Shown: in pieces, positions 52,064 to 61,281 of the stretch | How the letters are laid out: every line of letters starts with the position of its first letter | Numbering within the stretch: position 1 is the stretch's first letter | Assembly: GCF_003634045.1 (NCBI RefSeq) | Contig: NZ_RBIM01000002.1 | Span: forward strand, 186,001 to 250,000 | Origin: Maricaulis maris | GTDB lineage: Bacteria > Pseudomonadota > Alphaproteobacteria > Caulobacterales > Maricaulaceae | Length of the DNA: 64,000 nt | Direction: 5' to 3' | Position numbers and translations under genes: made by a program | Notes under the pieces: model-generated | The model's input: only the letters and a program-made list of their open reading frames with translations | What the model was told of the DNA's origin: nothing | Database searches by the model: none

Positions 52064-53656
52064 ATGGCCCTGTTCATCGAACTCCTGCCCTTCGCGATGT
52101 TTCTCGCAGCCTTTGCCGCCCTTTTGCGCGGCTATCCGGTTGCCTTCACCCTCGCCGGCGTCGCCCTCGCCTTTGCCCTGATCGGCATGGCTATTGGTGC
52201 GTTCGACCCGATCCATTTCCGCGCCTTCCCGCAACGCATCTACGGCAATCTGATGGAGATGGACCGCTCCATCCTCGTCGCCGTGCCGCTCTTCGTCTTC
52301 ATGGGCGTGATGCTGGAAAAATCCAAGATCGCTGAGGAACTGCTCGAAGCGATGGGCGCCCTCTTCGGCACCATGCGCGGCGGGCTGGGCATTTCCGTGG
52401 TCATCGTCGGCGGCCTGCTGGCGGCCTCGACCGGGATTGTCGGCGCCACCGTGGTGACGATGGGGCTTTTGTCGCTGCCGACCATGCTCAAGCGCGGCTA
52501 TGACCCGGCCCTCGCAACCGGCACGATTGCCGCCTCCGGCACGCTGGGCCAGATCATCCCGCCCTCCATCGTGCTGGTCCTGCTCGGCGATCAGATTTCC
52601 AACGCCTACCAGGAAGCCCAGCGCGCCCAGGGCATCTTCTCACCGGACATTGTCTCGGTCGGTGACCTGTTCGCCGGCGCGCTCATCCCCGGCATCCTGC
52701 TGGTGACGCTCTATATCGGCTACCAGATCGTGATGGCGATCATGAAGCCCGACAGCGCTCCCGCCGCACCGGCGGAAGGCGAAGTCTCGATCGCCGGCCT
52801 GATGCATGCGCTGGTGCCGCCACTGGCGCTGATCATCGGCGTGCTCGGATCGATCCTCACCGGGCTGGCAACCCCAACAGAGGCGGCCGGTGTCGGCGCA
52901 GTCGGGGCAACCTTCATCGCGGCCGCGCGCAATGCCGGGCGCGACAGCAATCCCAGGCTTGGCCAGATCATCAGCTATCTCGGCCTCGCCGCCCTGCTCG
53001 GCCTGATCGCCTTGGTCGTGTTTGCCAATATCGGCGCCGAGCGCCGCCTCTATGTCACGGATCTGGGGACGCTGGGCGGCCTTGTGACCGGCGTCCTGGT
53101 GACCCTCACCCTGCTCGGCGCTGGCTGGAGCCTGGTCCGGCTGAAGCGCTCCGGCGTGCTCGACGAGGTGATGAGCTCGACCGCCATGATCTCGGCCATG
53201 GTCTTCGTGATCCTGATCGGCGCCTCGCTGTTCTCGCTGATCTTCAGGGAGCTGGGTGGCGATGACACCGTGGCCGCTGCGCTCGAGGCGGTTCCGGGCG
53301 GCGTGTTCGGCGCCGTCGCCGTGGTCATGCTGGTCATGTTCATCCTCGGATTCTTCCTCGACTTCATCGAGATCACCTTCGTGGTGGTGCCGATCGTCGC
53401 GCCGATCCTGTTGATGATGGGCGTCGACCCGGTCTGGCTTGGCGTGCTGATGGCGATGAATTTGCAGACCAGCTTTTTGACGCCGCCCTTCGGTTTTGCA
53501 CTCTTCTATCTGCGCGGCGTGGCACCCAAAGCGGTCAAGACCACCGACATCTATCGCGGCGCCATTCCCTTTGTGATCATCCAGATCCTGGCCATCATCG
53601 CCGTCGCCATTTTCCCATGGCTGGCCACCGGCCTGCCGGAGTGGCTGTACGGATAG
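52064..53656 (+). CDS. TRAP transporter large permease (DctM)
   Basis: A 530-residue ion-transporter-superfamily protein with ~12-14 membrane segments. Characteristic motifs: ALLRGYPVAFTLAGVALAFA, VPLFVFMGVMLEKSKIAEEL, GIVGATVVTMGLLSLPTMLK and IAASGTLGQIIPPSIVLVLL in the first half, and LDFIEITFVVVPIVAPILLM, then TSFLTPPFGFALFYLRGVAP in the second. It carries out Na+-dependent import together with DctQ. The ~100-residue insertion between halves (from ~290) with extra helices makes it longer than the usual 430 residues. Confidence 0.94.
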   Translation: MALFIELLPFAMFLAAFAALLRGYPVAFTLAGVALAFALIGMAIGAFDPIHFRAFPQRIYGNLMEMDRSILVAVPLFVFMGVMLEKSKIAEELLEAMGALFGTMRGGLGISVVIVGGLLAASTGIVGATVVTMGLLSLPTMLKRGYDPALATGTIAASGTLGQIIPPSIVLVLLGDQISNAYQEAQRAQGIFSPDIVSVGDLFAGALIPGILLVTLYIGYQIVMAIMKPDSAPAAPAEGEVSIAGLMHALVPPLALIIGVLGSILTGLATPTEAAGVGAVGATFIAAARNAGRDSNPRLGQIISYLGLAALLGLIALVVFANIGAERRLYVTDLGTLGGLVTGVLVTLTLLGAGWSLVRLKRSGVLDEVMSSTAMISAMVFVILIGASLFSLIFRELGGDDTVAAALEAVPGGVFGAVAVVMLVMFILGFFLDFIEITFVVVPIVAPILLMMGVDPVWLGVLMAMNLQTSFLTPPFGFALFYLRGVAPKAVKTTDIYRGAIPFVIIQILAIIAVAIFPWLATGLPEWLYG

Positions 53657-53666
53657 GAGAGCCGGC

Positions 53667-54833
53667 ATGACCCCGTTCCGCAAACTGGAACTCCAGCGCG
53701 GCTTCATTGCCGCCCTCGCCCTGATCATTTCAGGCATCTTCCTGTGGATGATCCGCGACTATCTCGCAGCGCTTTTCCTGGCCGGCGTGGTGACGCTTTT
53801 CCTGGCCAGACCGCACGACTGGCTGTCCACCAAGCTGGGTGAGCGCCGCGGCCTTGCTGCCGGCCTGCTGGTCGCCGGGGCCGTGCTCGCTTTCGTCATC
53901 CCCGCCGCCATTTTGATGGGCATTGTCGCCGAGCAGGCGATCGATGTGACCGGCATGGTCACACCCTGGGTGCAGGACCAGGTCAGCCAGATCCGCCAGG
54001 ACGGGCTGGACGGCCTGCCTGACTGGCTGCCCTTCCGTGATGAGATGATCGAATACCAGGCTTCGATCACCGCCCAGATCGGCAATCTGGCCGGCACGGT
54101 CGGCCGCGTCCTGGTCAATTCCCTGCGCGCCGGCACGGGCGGTTTCCTGGTCGCGACTCTGAACTTTTTCATTCTTGTCTACGCGCTCTTCTTCTTCCTG
54201 ATGACCGGCCGCCAGGCAGCGCGCTCTGCCGTGACCCTGCTGCCGATGACGGTGGAGTCGCGTGACCTGTTGGCCGAACGTGCGGTCTCGACCATTCGCG
54301 CCACGGTGAAGGGCTCCTTCCTGATCGCGCTGGTGCAAGGCGGGTTGACCGGAGTCGGCCTGTTCGTGGCCGGTGTGCCGGGTTCGATCTTCTGGGCCGC
54401 GGTCGCCGCCCTGCTCTCCATCATCCCGATGATCGGACCGCCGCTGATCTGGGTGCCAGCCGCCATCTGGCTGGGTGCCACCGGCCACCCCATCGCCGCC
54501 GCCGGTCTGGCTGCCTGGGGTGCCATTGTGGTCTCGACCTCGGACAATGTCCTGCGGCCCATCCTGGTCGGCAAGGACGCCAAGATGTCCGACCTGATGG
54601 TGTTGATCTCGACGCTCGGCGGGCTGACCCTGTTCGGTGCCGTCGGCATCATCATCGGCCCGGTCATCGCGGCCCTATTCACCTCGGTCTGGTTCATTTT
54701 CCGCGAGAGTTTTGCGGGCCTGCTGGAGGATGAGGAGGCGGACGAGGAAACCCGCGAGCAAGACCCGGACGAGATCGCGCCACCGGACAGCGGGCCCAGT
54801 CCCGACGCCTCGATCGAACCGGTGACGGACTGA
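53667..54833 (+). CDS. AI-2E family transporter
   Basis: A 388-residue membrane protein of the AI-2E/PerM family with about eight helices and a central soluble segment. Signature parts are FFLMTGRQAARSAVTLLPM, then ATVKGSFLIALVQGGLTGVG and LLSIIPMIGPPLIWVPAAIW, and VLRPILVGKDAKMSDLMVLI. The acidic tail EDEEADEETREQDPDEIAPP is cytosolic. The family exports or exchanges diverse solutes, and the quorum-signal name should not be taken literally. It starts 10 bp after the TRAP large permease, so it is probably in the same operon. Confidence 0.9.
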   Translation: MTPFRKLELQRGFIAALALIISGIFLWMIRDYLAALFLAGVVTLFLARPHDWLSTKLGERRGLAAGLLVAGAVLAFVIPAAILMGIVAEQAIDVTGMVTPWVQDQVSQIRQDGLDGLPDWLPFRDEMIEYQASITAQIGNLAGTVGRVLVNSLRAGTGGFLVATLNFFILVYALFFFLMTGRQAARSAVTLLPMTVESRDLLAERAVSTIRATVKGSFLIALVQGGLTGVGLFVAGVPGSIFWAAVAALLSIIPMIGPPLIWVPAAIWLGATGHPIAAAGLAAWGAIVVSTSDNVLRPILVGKDAKMSDLMVLISTLGGLTLFGAVGIIIGPVIAALFTSVWFIFRESFAGLLEDEEADEETREQDPDEIAPPDSGPSPDASIEPVTD

Positions 54834-54837
54834 CCCG

Positions 54838-55656
54838 TCAGCTCTCGCCGGTCCGGTCGAAACCCGCCTCAACCTCGCGCAGGAAACGGCTGACTTCGCG
54901 CATGCTGAGCGAGGCCGCCAAGGCATCGCATTCCAGCCTGGCCGTGTCGGAGTAATAGCCCCGCATGGCGGAAATCGCGGTGCGATGGGCCGCAATATCG
55001 CCGGGCGGCGCGGCGCGCAAAAGCGCCTTGAACTCGGACAGGGCTTCACGATCACTCGCGGTCGGCATTTCCAGCGCCGCAAACAAGGCGTCGACATAGT
55101 CAAGATAGAGTTCAGGCCGATTGCCGACGAGGTCCGGGGCGTGGCCGTCAAACAGATGGCCATAGGTTTCGCCATAGGCCTGACCCACCGGATTGGTGTG
55201 GGCATAGCTGTCGCCCAGCGCATGGACCAAAAAGCCGGTCTGCCAGGAGGCCCGGGCTTCGGACCGGTTGCGCGCTTCAATCATGTTGGCCAGATCGAGC
55301 CGGCGTTGCGCAACGGCGGCCGGGTCCCCGCCATGCAGCGAATGCAGGACGGCATTGATCCGGTGCCGATAACCCCAGGCTCCGAACGACGCCCAGACGC
55401 TGACCTGCGGCGCCGCATAGCGCATCGCCAGATCGTCGGCGGCCTGGTTGAAAAAGGCCAGCCGGGCCGCATCTTCGGAGCCATGCCCGGCGAGACGGGC
55501 AATCACATAGGTCGTCTCCTGATGCCCGTCACGCTGGTATTTCGGCTGAACATGGGCCTCCAGGCAATTGGGATTGAGGCTGCGATAGCCCGGCGTCGAG
55601 CAGGCCGCGAGCGCGGTGAGTGACACCAGTGCGGCCGTGCGAAGCAGAAATTTCAT
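54838..55656 (-). CDS. Predicted lipoprotein, zinc phospholipase-C/S1-P1-like fold
   Basis: A 272-residue exported protein with lipobox ALAACS (Cys19). Residues ~45-150 are helical with QETTYVIARLAGHGSEDAAR near the start, RRLDLANMIEARNRSEARAS, and the motif FLVHALGDSYAHTNP, whose His-Asp-His pattern resembles zinc ligands of phospholipase C/S1-P1 nuclease-like proteins and the DUF6765 group. Catalytic activity is not proven. It is convergent with the AI-2E transporter gene, with 4 bp between stops. Confidence 0.7.
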   Translation of the reverse strand: MKFLLRTAALVSLTALAACSTPGYRSLNPNCLEAHVQPKYQRDGHQETTYVIARLAGHGSEDAARLAFFNQAADDLAMRYAAPQVSVWASFGAWGYRHRINAVLHSLHGGDPAAVAQRRLDLANMIEARNRSEARASWQTGFLVHALGDSYAHTNPVGQAYGETYGHLFDGHAPDLVGNRPELYLDYVDALFAALEMPTASDREALSEFKALLRAAPPGDIAAHRTAISAMRGYYSDTARLECDALAASLSMREVSRFLREVEAGFDRTGES

Positions 55657-55818
55657 GTGGTTCGTCCCCCGGGCGTGAAGCGCCCCTTTCGGGGAGGTTA
55701 GAGGGTGGGGACGCTTCTGCCAAAGGATTGCCGCCTACTGCATGAAACACGTTCCCAACACTGCACCCATGGTCCAGCCATTTCGGTAAGTTCGCACTGC
55801 GCAGCGTGCAGGACTGAT

Positions 55819-55948
55819 CCATAGATCGCTTGTCAGCCAGCAAGCCGCATCCTGTTTTCCAGCTCAAGGGTGAAACCGCGAAGCGGCCGCTGCGCGGCCC
55901 TTGACCTGGAAAACAGGATGCGGCGACGTCTCGGCAAGCGATTTACGG
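55819..55948. repeat. Dispersed long palindromic element, copy B (inverted relative to copy A)
   Basis: This ~130-bp element has outer arms CCATAGATCGCTTG and CCGTAAATCGCTTG (right end read inward), spacers TCAGCCAGC on the left and CCGAGAC on the right, i.e. reversed from copy A, and a nearly perfect 26-bp inner stem beginning CCGCATCCTG on both arms and ending CAAGGG. The centre holds CGAAGCGGCCGCTGCGCGGC. It occupies most of the 338-bp gap between the lipoprotein and the M48 protease gene; the rest of that gap shows nothing recognisable. Confidence 0.85.
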
Positions 55949-55994
55949 ACAATCGCGCGCCCGGGCGCGATCAATGAACCATTTCTGCCTCGCC

Positions 55995-57014
55995 CTAGAC
56001 CTCAGGCACGGCACTCACCGGCACGCGCCGTTTGCCGCCGGCGTGTTCGACCAGCATCTCGATGCGTTTTTCAATCGGTGGGTGGGTGGCGAAAACGCCC
56101 ATGAAGCCGGACTTCGGATTCTCGATGAACATCTCGCGGACTTCGTCCGGTGAGTCCTCGATGTCGGAATTCCCGGAAATCTTCTCCAGCGCCGAGATCA
56201 TGGCGTCAGGATTTCGGGTCAGCTCGACGGCGCCGGCATCGGCCATGTATTCGCGGCGGCGCGACAGGGAAAAGCGGATCATGATGGCGAGGAAATAGGC
56301 CACGGCGATGATCGCAATGGCGATCACGATGACCAGCCCGCCGCCGCGTCCGCCCGAACGGCGGTCGCCACCTGCGCGCATGCCCATCCAGAACATGCGG
56401 CGAAACATGATCTCGGCGACAAAGGAGATGATGCCCACAAAGATGATCGAGATGACCAGCAGTCGCACATCCTGATGCCGGATATGCGAAAGCTCGTGAG
56501 CCAGAACGGCTTCCAGCTCGGCCTTGTTGAGCCGCTGCATCAGACCGCGGGTCACAGTGACCGTGTATTGCCCCTCGCGGACACCCGAGGCATAGGCATT
56601 GAGCGCACCGCTTTCGATCACGGCCAGTTTCGGCATGGTCAGCCCGCGTGAGATGCACAGGTTTTCCAGCAGATTATAGAGTTCCGGCTCGTCCTTGCGC
56701 GTCACCGAATGCGCACCGGTCGCGGCATTGATCATGGCCTGATGGCCAAACCAGGCGATGATGAACCAGACACCGGCAATCCCCAGTGACCAAGCCGCGA
56801 TCATCGGCAAGCGGGAGATTTCCGACGTCAGGAAATCAGTCCCGCCCCCGTCCTTGCCGGCTTGCGGATAGGACGGGTCGCCAAATCCGGTCATCAGGAT
56901 TGTCAGGGCATAGCCAATGGCGATCAGCAGAAGCGGGAATGCCGCCAGCAGGAAAACCGACCGCAGATTATTGTTCCAGATATGGGTGCGGAGCCCTGTT
57001 GCGCCGCCCAACAT
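55995..57014 (-). CDS. M48-family (HtpX-like) membrane metalloprotease
   Basis: A 339-residue zinc protease. The catalytic motif is AHELSHIRHQD with His173, preceded by YTVTVTRGLMQRLNKAELEA and followed by the third ligand region SRRREYMADAGAVELTRNPD. Two membrane helices lie near the N-terminus (VFLLAAFPLLLIAIGYALTI and MIAAWSLGIAGVWFIIAW) and one or two after the active site (LVIVIAIAIIAVAYFLAIMI). It cuts misfolded membrane proteins in related bacteria. Three bp separate it from lemA, a frequent pairing. Confidence 0.93.
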   Translation of the reverse strand: MLGGATGLRTHIWNNNLRSVFLLAAFPLLLIAIGYALTILMTGFGDPSYPQAGKDGGGTDFLTSEISRLPMIAAWSLGIAGVWFIIAWFGHQAMINAATGAHSVTRKDEPELYNLLENLCISRGLTMPKLAVIESGALNAYASGVREGQYTVTVTRGLMQRLNKAELEAVLAHELSHIRHQDVRLLVISIIFVGIISFVAEIMFRRMFWMGMRAGGDRRSGGRGGGLVIVIAIAIIAVAYFLAIMIRFSLSRRREYMADAGAVELTRNPDAMISALEKISGNSDIEDSPDEVREMFIENPKSGFMGVFATHPPIEKRIEMLVEHAGGKRRVPVSAVPEV

Positions 57015-57017
57015 GAC

Positions 57018-57569
57018 TTAGAACTGCACCTTCGGAGCGCCGCGTTCGGCCTCGGCCACTTCGAAATATTCGCGCATCTTGAAGCCCATCGCATTGGCGA
57101 TCACAACGGCCGGGAATTGCTCGGTCGAGGTGTTGTACTCGTTGACGGCGTTGTTGAAGAAGCGGCGGGCGGCAGCGATCTTGTTTTCCAGATCGGACAG
57201 CTCTGCCTGGAGCTGCATGAAATTCTGATTGGCCTTGAGATCGGGATAGGCTTCCGACAGGGCGAACAGCTGGCGCAGCGCGCCGGAAAGCATGTTCTCG
57301 GCGCCGGCCAGATCCTTCACCGAGGTCGCATCAATCGCGGTCTGGCGCGCCTTGATGACGTTTTCCAGCGTCTCTTTCTCATGGCTGGCATAGCCCTGGA
57401 CCGTGCTGACCAGATTGGGCACCAGATCATGGCGCTGTTTCAGCTGGACATCGATATCGCCCCAAGCCTGGTTGCAGGTCTGCCGCAGCGCGACCAGCCG
57501 GTTGTAGACCATGACCAGAAACACGCCGAGGGCGATGATCACGAGCAAAAGAATGAGGCCGGTATCCAT
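57018..57569 (-). CDS. lemA: LemA family protein
   Basis: A 183-residue protein with an N-terminal membrane helix (LILLLVIIALGVFLVMVYNR) followed by the helical LemA domain: LRQTCNQAWGDIDVQLKQRH, DLVPNLVSTVQGYASHEKET and a C-terminal FNNAVNEYNTSTEQFPAVV. LemA proteins are of uncertain function; several are partners of membrane proteases of the M48 family, which the adjacent gene encodes. It begins MDTGLILLL at ATG 57569. Confidence 0.93.
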   Translation of the reverse strand: MDTGLILLLVIIALGVFLVMVYNRLVALRQTCNQAWGDIDVQLKQRHDLVPNLVSTVQGYASHEKETLENVIKARQTAIDATSVKDLAGAENMLSGALRQLFALSEAYPDLKANQNFMQLQAELSDLENKIAAARRFFNNAVNEYNTSTEQFPAVVIANAMGFKMREYFEVAEAERGAPKVQF

Positions 57570-57644
57570 GCCTGTCTCTCCTTGAGGGGCAAAACTGAAA
57601 CAAACCCAACGCCCGGACCGGGCGCTGCGCTTTCAAATCACTAC

Positions 57645-59921
57645 CTATTCCGCTTTCGCCTGTGAAGCGAGGAATTCCGAACCGCGGGGCGAAAAACGGA
57701 GCGAGCGCGGGAAACCGCGCGGCGCCATCTTGCCAGCCTGGGCCCGTTTGGCGGTCCATAACAACCAGTCATCCAGATTGAAGCGGCGACCGGCACCGTC
57801 GAGCCAGGTCAGCCCATCTTCGGCATTGAACACGGTGGCGTCGGCCAGCTTGGCCCCCTTGCCGCCCAGAAGGCGCACCCCCTTGCCGCGGCTCATGACC
57901 GGGATTTCCTCCAGTTCGAACACCAACAGCTTCTTGTTCTCGCCGATCAGGGCGACGCGGTCGCCAGTGGCCGGAATACACAGAAAGGCCTCGTCGCCTT
58001 CGGCCAGATTGAGGATCTGCTTGCCACCTTTTTTCAGGGCCAGGCAATCCTTCTCCTGGATACGGAAGCCGGAATTGCCATCCGACGCGACCAGCAGCGT
58101 GCGTTCGGGGTCATATTTGAACAGGCCGATCGGCGCGGCGTCGTCGGGCAGGTCGACATGCAGACGCACCGGCTCGCCATGGCCGCGACCGCCGGGCAGT
58201 TTGGACGCTTCCAGCGTGTAGAATTTGCCATCGGTGGCGAACATCAACAATCGGTCGGTCGTCTCGCATTTGACCGCGAAGGCGGACTTGTCGCCCTCCT
58301 TGAATTTCAGCTCGGTGACATCGTTGATATGGCCCTTCAGCGCCCGCACCCAGCCGCGCTCGGAGAGGACGGCGGTGATGGGTTCGCGCACCACGAACGC
58401 CTCGATGGGCGCCTCGCCGGAAATGTCCGGCGCGTCACCGAACACGGTGCGACGTTTGCCCAGCGGTGTGGTCTCGGCATAGATCTCGCCCAGGCTTTTC
58501 ACCTCGCCGCGGACCTTGTCCCATTGCAGCGCCGTCGACCCGATCAATTCTTTCAGCGTCTTGCGCTCGCCGCGAAGGTTCTCGTCCTCCTTGCGGATTT
58601 CCAGCTCTTCCAACTTGCGCAAGGCGCGCAGGCGCATGTTGAGAATGGCTTCGGCCTGACGCTCGGTCAGCTCGAAATGGGCCATCAGCTTGGCCTTGGG
58701 CTCATCCTCGAAACGGATGATGCGGATCACCTCGTCCAGATCGGCATAGACGATGAGATAGCCGGCCAGCACTTCCAACCGATCCTCGACCTTGGCCAGA
58801 CGCGTCGTGGCCCGGCGGACCGCGACCTCGCGGCGATGCTCGAGCCAGATTTGCAGCACTTCGCGCAGACTCATCACCCGTGGCACGCCGTTCGGGTCGA
58901 GCACATTGAGGTTCAGCGAGACGCGGGTTTCCAGATCGGTCAGCTTGAACAGGCTCTCCATGAGCATGTCCGGATCGACCAGTTTGGATTTCGGCTCGAG
59001 CACGAGGCGGATATCCTCGGTACTCTCATCGAGCACATCATCGAGCAGCGGCAGTTTCTTGGCGTCCATCAACTGGGCGATGCGTTCGACCAGCTTGGAT
59101 TTTTGCACCAGATACGGGATCTCGGTGACAACGATCCGCCACATGCCGCGGCCGATATCTTCCTTCTCCCACTTGGCCCGTACCCGGAAGCCGCCGCGCC
59201 CGGTCTCATAGGCGGAACGGATCGCTTCGGGCGGTTCGACAATCGTGCCGCCGGTCGGCAGGTCCGGCCCCTTGATATGTTTCAGCAGCGCTTCGGTTTC
59301 GGTCTCCGGATTGTCGATCAGCGTCATCGCGGCGGCGCAGATCTCGGCGACATTGTGCGGCGGAACCGAGGTCGCCATGCCGACAGCAATACCGGTCGAG
59401 CCATTGGCCAGGAGGTTGGGGAAAGCGCCGGGCAGGACCAGCGGTTCACGCTCGGAGCCGTCATAGGTCTCCTCGAAATCAACCGTGCCCTGGTCGATAT
59501 CCTGCAGCAGCAGTTCCGCCGCCTTGGTCAGACGGGCTTCGGTGTAACGCATGGCGGCCGCGCCATCGCCGTCGATATTGCCGAAATTGCCCTGCCCTTC
59601 GACCAGCGGATAGCGCGAGGCAAAATCCTGGGCCAGACGGACCAGCGCCTCATAGACCGACTGGTCGCCATGCGGGTGGTATTTACCGATCACGTCACCG
59701 ACCACACGGGCCGACTTCTTGAACGCCTGGTCCGGGTTCAGCTTCAGCTCACGCATGGCGTAGAGAAGACGCCGGTGGACCGGTTTCAGGCCATCGCGGG
59801 CATCGGGCAGCGCCCGCTGGGTGATCGTCGAGAGCGCATAGGCGAGATATCGCCGGGACAAGGCCTCGTCGAATTTCTCTTCAATGATATGCCCGCCGTC
59901 GGGATCAAAATGATCGCCCAT
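57645..59921 (-). CDS. parC: DNA topoisomerase IV subunit A
   Basis: A 758-residue type IIA topoisomerase subunit that separates replicated chromosomes. N-terminal [20 protein letters not shown] and [20 protein letters not shown] are diagnostic; [20 protein letters not shown] contains the quinolone-resistance region, and the catalytic Tyr126 lies in [33 protein letters not shown] marks the tower/coiled-coil region. The C-terminal beta-propeller is shorter than in GyrA and lacks the GyrA box QRRGGKG, supporting ParC. Confidence 0.95.
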   Translation of the reverse strand: MGDHFDPDGGHIIEEKFDEALSRRYLAYALSTITQRALPDARDGLKPVHRRLLYAMRELKLNPDQAFKKSARVVGDVIGKYHPHGDQSVYEALVRLAQDFASRYPLVEGQGNFGNIDGDGAAAMRYTEARLTKAAELLLQDIDQGTVDFEETYDGSEREPLVLPGAFPNLLANGSTGIAVGMATSVPPHNVAEICAAAMTLIDNPETETEALLKHIKGPDLPTGGTIVEPPEAIRSAYETGRGGFRVRAKWEKEDIGRGMWRIVVTEIPYLVQKSKLVERIAQLMDAKKLPLLDDVLDESTEDIRLVLEPKSKLVDPDMLMESLFKLTDLETRVSLNLNVLDPNGVPRVMSLREVLQIWLEHRREVAVRRATTRLAKVEDRLEVLAGYLIVYADLDEVIRIIRFEDEPKAKLMAHFELTERQAEAILNMRLRALRKLEELEIRKEDENLRGERKTLKELIGSTALQWDKVRGEVKSLGEIYAETTPLGKRRTVFGDAPDISGEAPIEAFVVREPITAVLSERGWVRALKGHINDVTELKFKEGDKSAFAVKCETTDRLLMFATDGKFYTLEASKLPGGRGHGEPVRLHVDLPDDAAPIGLFKYDPERTLLVASDGNSGFRIQEKDCLALKKGGKQILNLAEGDEAFLCIPATGDRVALIGENKKLLVFELEEIPVMSRGKGVRLLGGKGAKLADATVFNAEDGLTWLDGAGRRFNLDDWLLWTAKRAQAGKMAPRGFPRSLRFSPRGSEFLASQAKAE

Positions 59922-60014
59922 CGTCCACCGCCTCGTGATTCGGAGACGATCAGTATAGCGAACCGGGCTTGCGTGGCAGGACCCAGTCGCAGGCTTTGCT
60001 GTGGGGAACCGGTA

Positions 60015-60704
60015 TCAGACCGTCTCTAGCTGCGCGCCCAGCAAAGTCGATACATAACTCTCACGTCGGACGAGAAATTCCCGCAAACGAACCGGGTAAT
60101 CGCCCGCTACGGCATCGCGCACAGAGGAGCGGTCCGCCAGCGCCTGACGCCAGCGCGTCACCGGGCCAAGACCGGTGAAAACACCGAAATCACCGATCGC
60201 GTCGAATATGTCGAAATAACGGAAGATTGGCGCATAGACGGCATCAACGAGGGAAAAGTCCGGCCCGGCAAAATACGGACCTTCGCCCAGCACACCGGCC
60301 AGTCGCGCGAAATTCAGCGACAGCGCATCCGCCTTGTCCTGAAAACCCTGTCGGTCCGGCGCGTTGTAAAGGCCGGCAATGAGCGCAAGCTGGGCGGAGC
60401 CGAATTCGATCCAGGCGCGGTGGCGGGCCCGGTCCAGCGTGTCGCCTGGATGCAGTCGCGGTTCGAACCTGTCTTCCAGATATTCGAGGATCACGGCCGA
60501 TTCAAAGACCGGCACCCCGTCGACCAGCAGGACCGGGACCTTGCCCAGCGGTGAAATGCCCAAAAACCAGTCAGGCTTGTTGGCAAGGTCGATATCGACC
60601 CGTTCAAAGGGTATCCGCTTCTCGAAAAGCGTGATGGCCACCCGTTGGGCATAGGGGCAGAGTTTGTGGCTGATCAGCCGGAGTTGCGGCTTTGCGGTGG
60701 ACAT
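60015..60704 (-). CDS. Glutathione S-transferase family protein (Cys-type)
   Basis: A 229-residue GST. The thioredoxin-like domain has a cysteine in the active-site position: HKLCPYAQRVAITLF (Cys16), as in omega/glutathionyl-hydroquinone-reductase-like enzymes, followed by SPLGKVPVLLVDGVPVFES and ILEYLEDRF. The helical C-terminal domain contains FSLVDAVYAPIFRYFDIFDA. A role in deglutathionylation or electrophile defence is likely. It is divergent from a MarR regulator with duplicated palindromes in the gap, so it is probably its target. Confidence 0.92.
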   Translation of the reverse strand: MSTAKPQLRLISHKLCPYAQRVAITLFEKRIPFERVDIDLANKPDWFLGISPLGKVPVLLVDGVPVFESAVILEYLEDRFEPRLHPGDTLDRARHRAWIEFGSAQLALIAGLYNAPDRQGFQDKADALSLNFARLAGVLGEGPYFAGPDFSLVDAVYAPIFRYFDIFDAIGDFGVFTGLGPVTRWRQALADRSSVRDAVAGDYPVRLREFLVRRESYVSTLLGAQLETV

Positions 60705-60718
60705 CGGACTTCCCTTTC

Positions 60719-60766
60719 ATGCAGATGCATGGAAAATGGGATGTACGAAACTATATGCAAGTGCAT
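60719..60766. promoter_or_regulatory. Duplicated inverted-repeat operator
   Basis: ATGCA-GA-TGCAT (60719-60730) and ATGCA-AG-TGCAT (60755-60766) are two perfect 12-bp inverted repeats, each followed by GGAA, with centres 36 bp apart. They lie in the divergent gap between the GST and MarR genes; the second covers the probable MarR start codon at 60765. Confidence 0.65.
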
Positions 60767-61205
60767 GGAACAGAAAATTTCATCTTCAATTGCCAAAATT
60801 GGCGCCTGGGTCGCGCTCAACCGCGCCTGGACACGCATTTCCGGCGCGGTCGAGGCGCAGCTGAAACGCGCCGGCCATCCGCCGCTCGCCTGGTATGATG
60901 TGTTGTGGGAGCTGGAAAAGGCCGAGGCTTGTTGCCTGCGTCCGATCGAGCTGGAAGCCCGCCTCCTGATCCGGCAGCACAATCTCTCCCGCCTTCTCAC
61001 CCGGATGGCGACGGCCGGCCTGGTCAAAAAACTCAGCTGTCCCGAGGACGGGCGCAGCCTGCGCATCGAGCTGACGCCGGCCGGACGGCGAACCCGCAAA
61101 GCCATGTGGGAGATCTATCGGCCCGCCCTGGATGCAGCGCTGGAGGGGCTGGCGCCCGCCGAAGCGCGGCAACTCGCCGAACAGCTTGACCGTTTGGGCA
61201 GGTAA
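60765..61205 (+). CDS. MarR-family transcriptional regulator
   Basis: A 146-residue regulator from ATG 60765 (MEQKISSSIAKIGAWVALNR). Helix-turn-helix and wing are in CLRPIELEARLLIRQHNLSR and LLTRMATAGLVKKLSCPEDG, then RSLRIELTPAGR. Earlier in-frame ATGs at 60729 and 60741 would add 12 or 8 residues; none has a good ribosome site, and the start is uncertain. Cys residues near the recognition domain (EACCLRP, KLSCPEDG) might sense oxidants or thiols, which would fit with the divergent GST gene. Confidence 0.83.
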   Translation: MEQKISSSIAKIGAWVALNRAWTRISGAVEAQLKRAGHPPLAWYDVLWELEKAEACCLRPIELEARLLIRQHNLSRLLTRMATAGLVKKLSCPEDGRSLRIELTPAGRRTRKAMWEIYRPALDAALEGLAPAEARQLAEQLDRLGR

Positions 61206-61281
61206 GCGCGCCGGCCCGGGTGCGAACACTTCCGGTGGTGACGGGAGACTGGGGCACGCACGCCTGTCTCCCGCCCCTGGC

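Noticed and set aside
53667-54833. Autoinducer-2 quorum-sensing exporter
   Set aside because: The family name is historical; members transport varied solutes and no luxS or AI-2 genes are seen.
58158-60029. A 623-codon plus-strand frame opposite parC
   Set aside because: Antisense to a highly conserved topoisomerase gene; composition typical of a complement frame.
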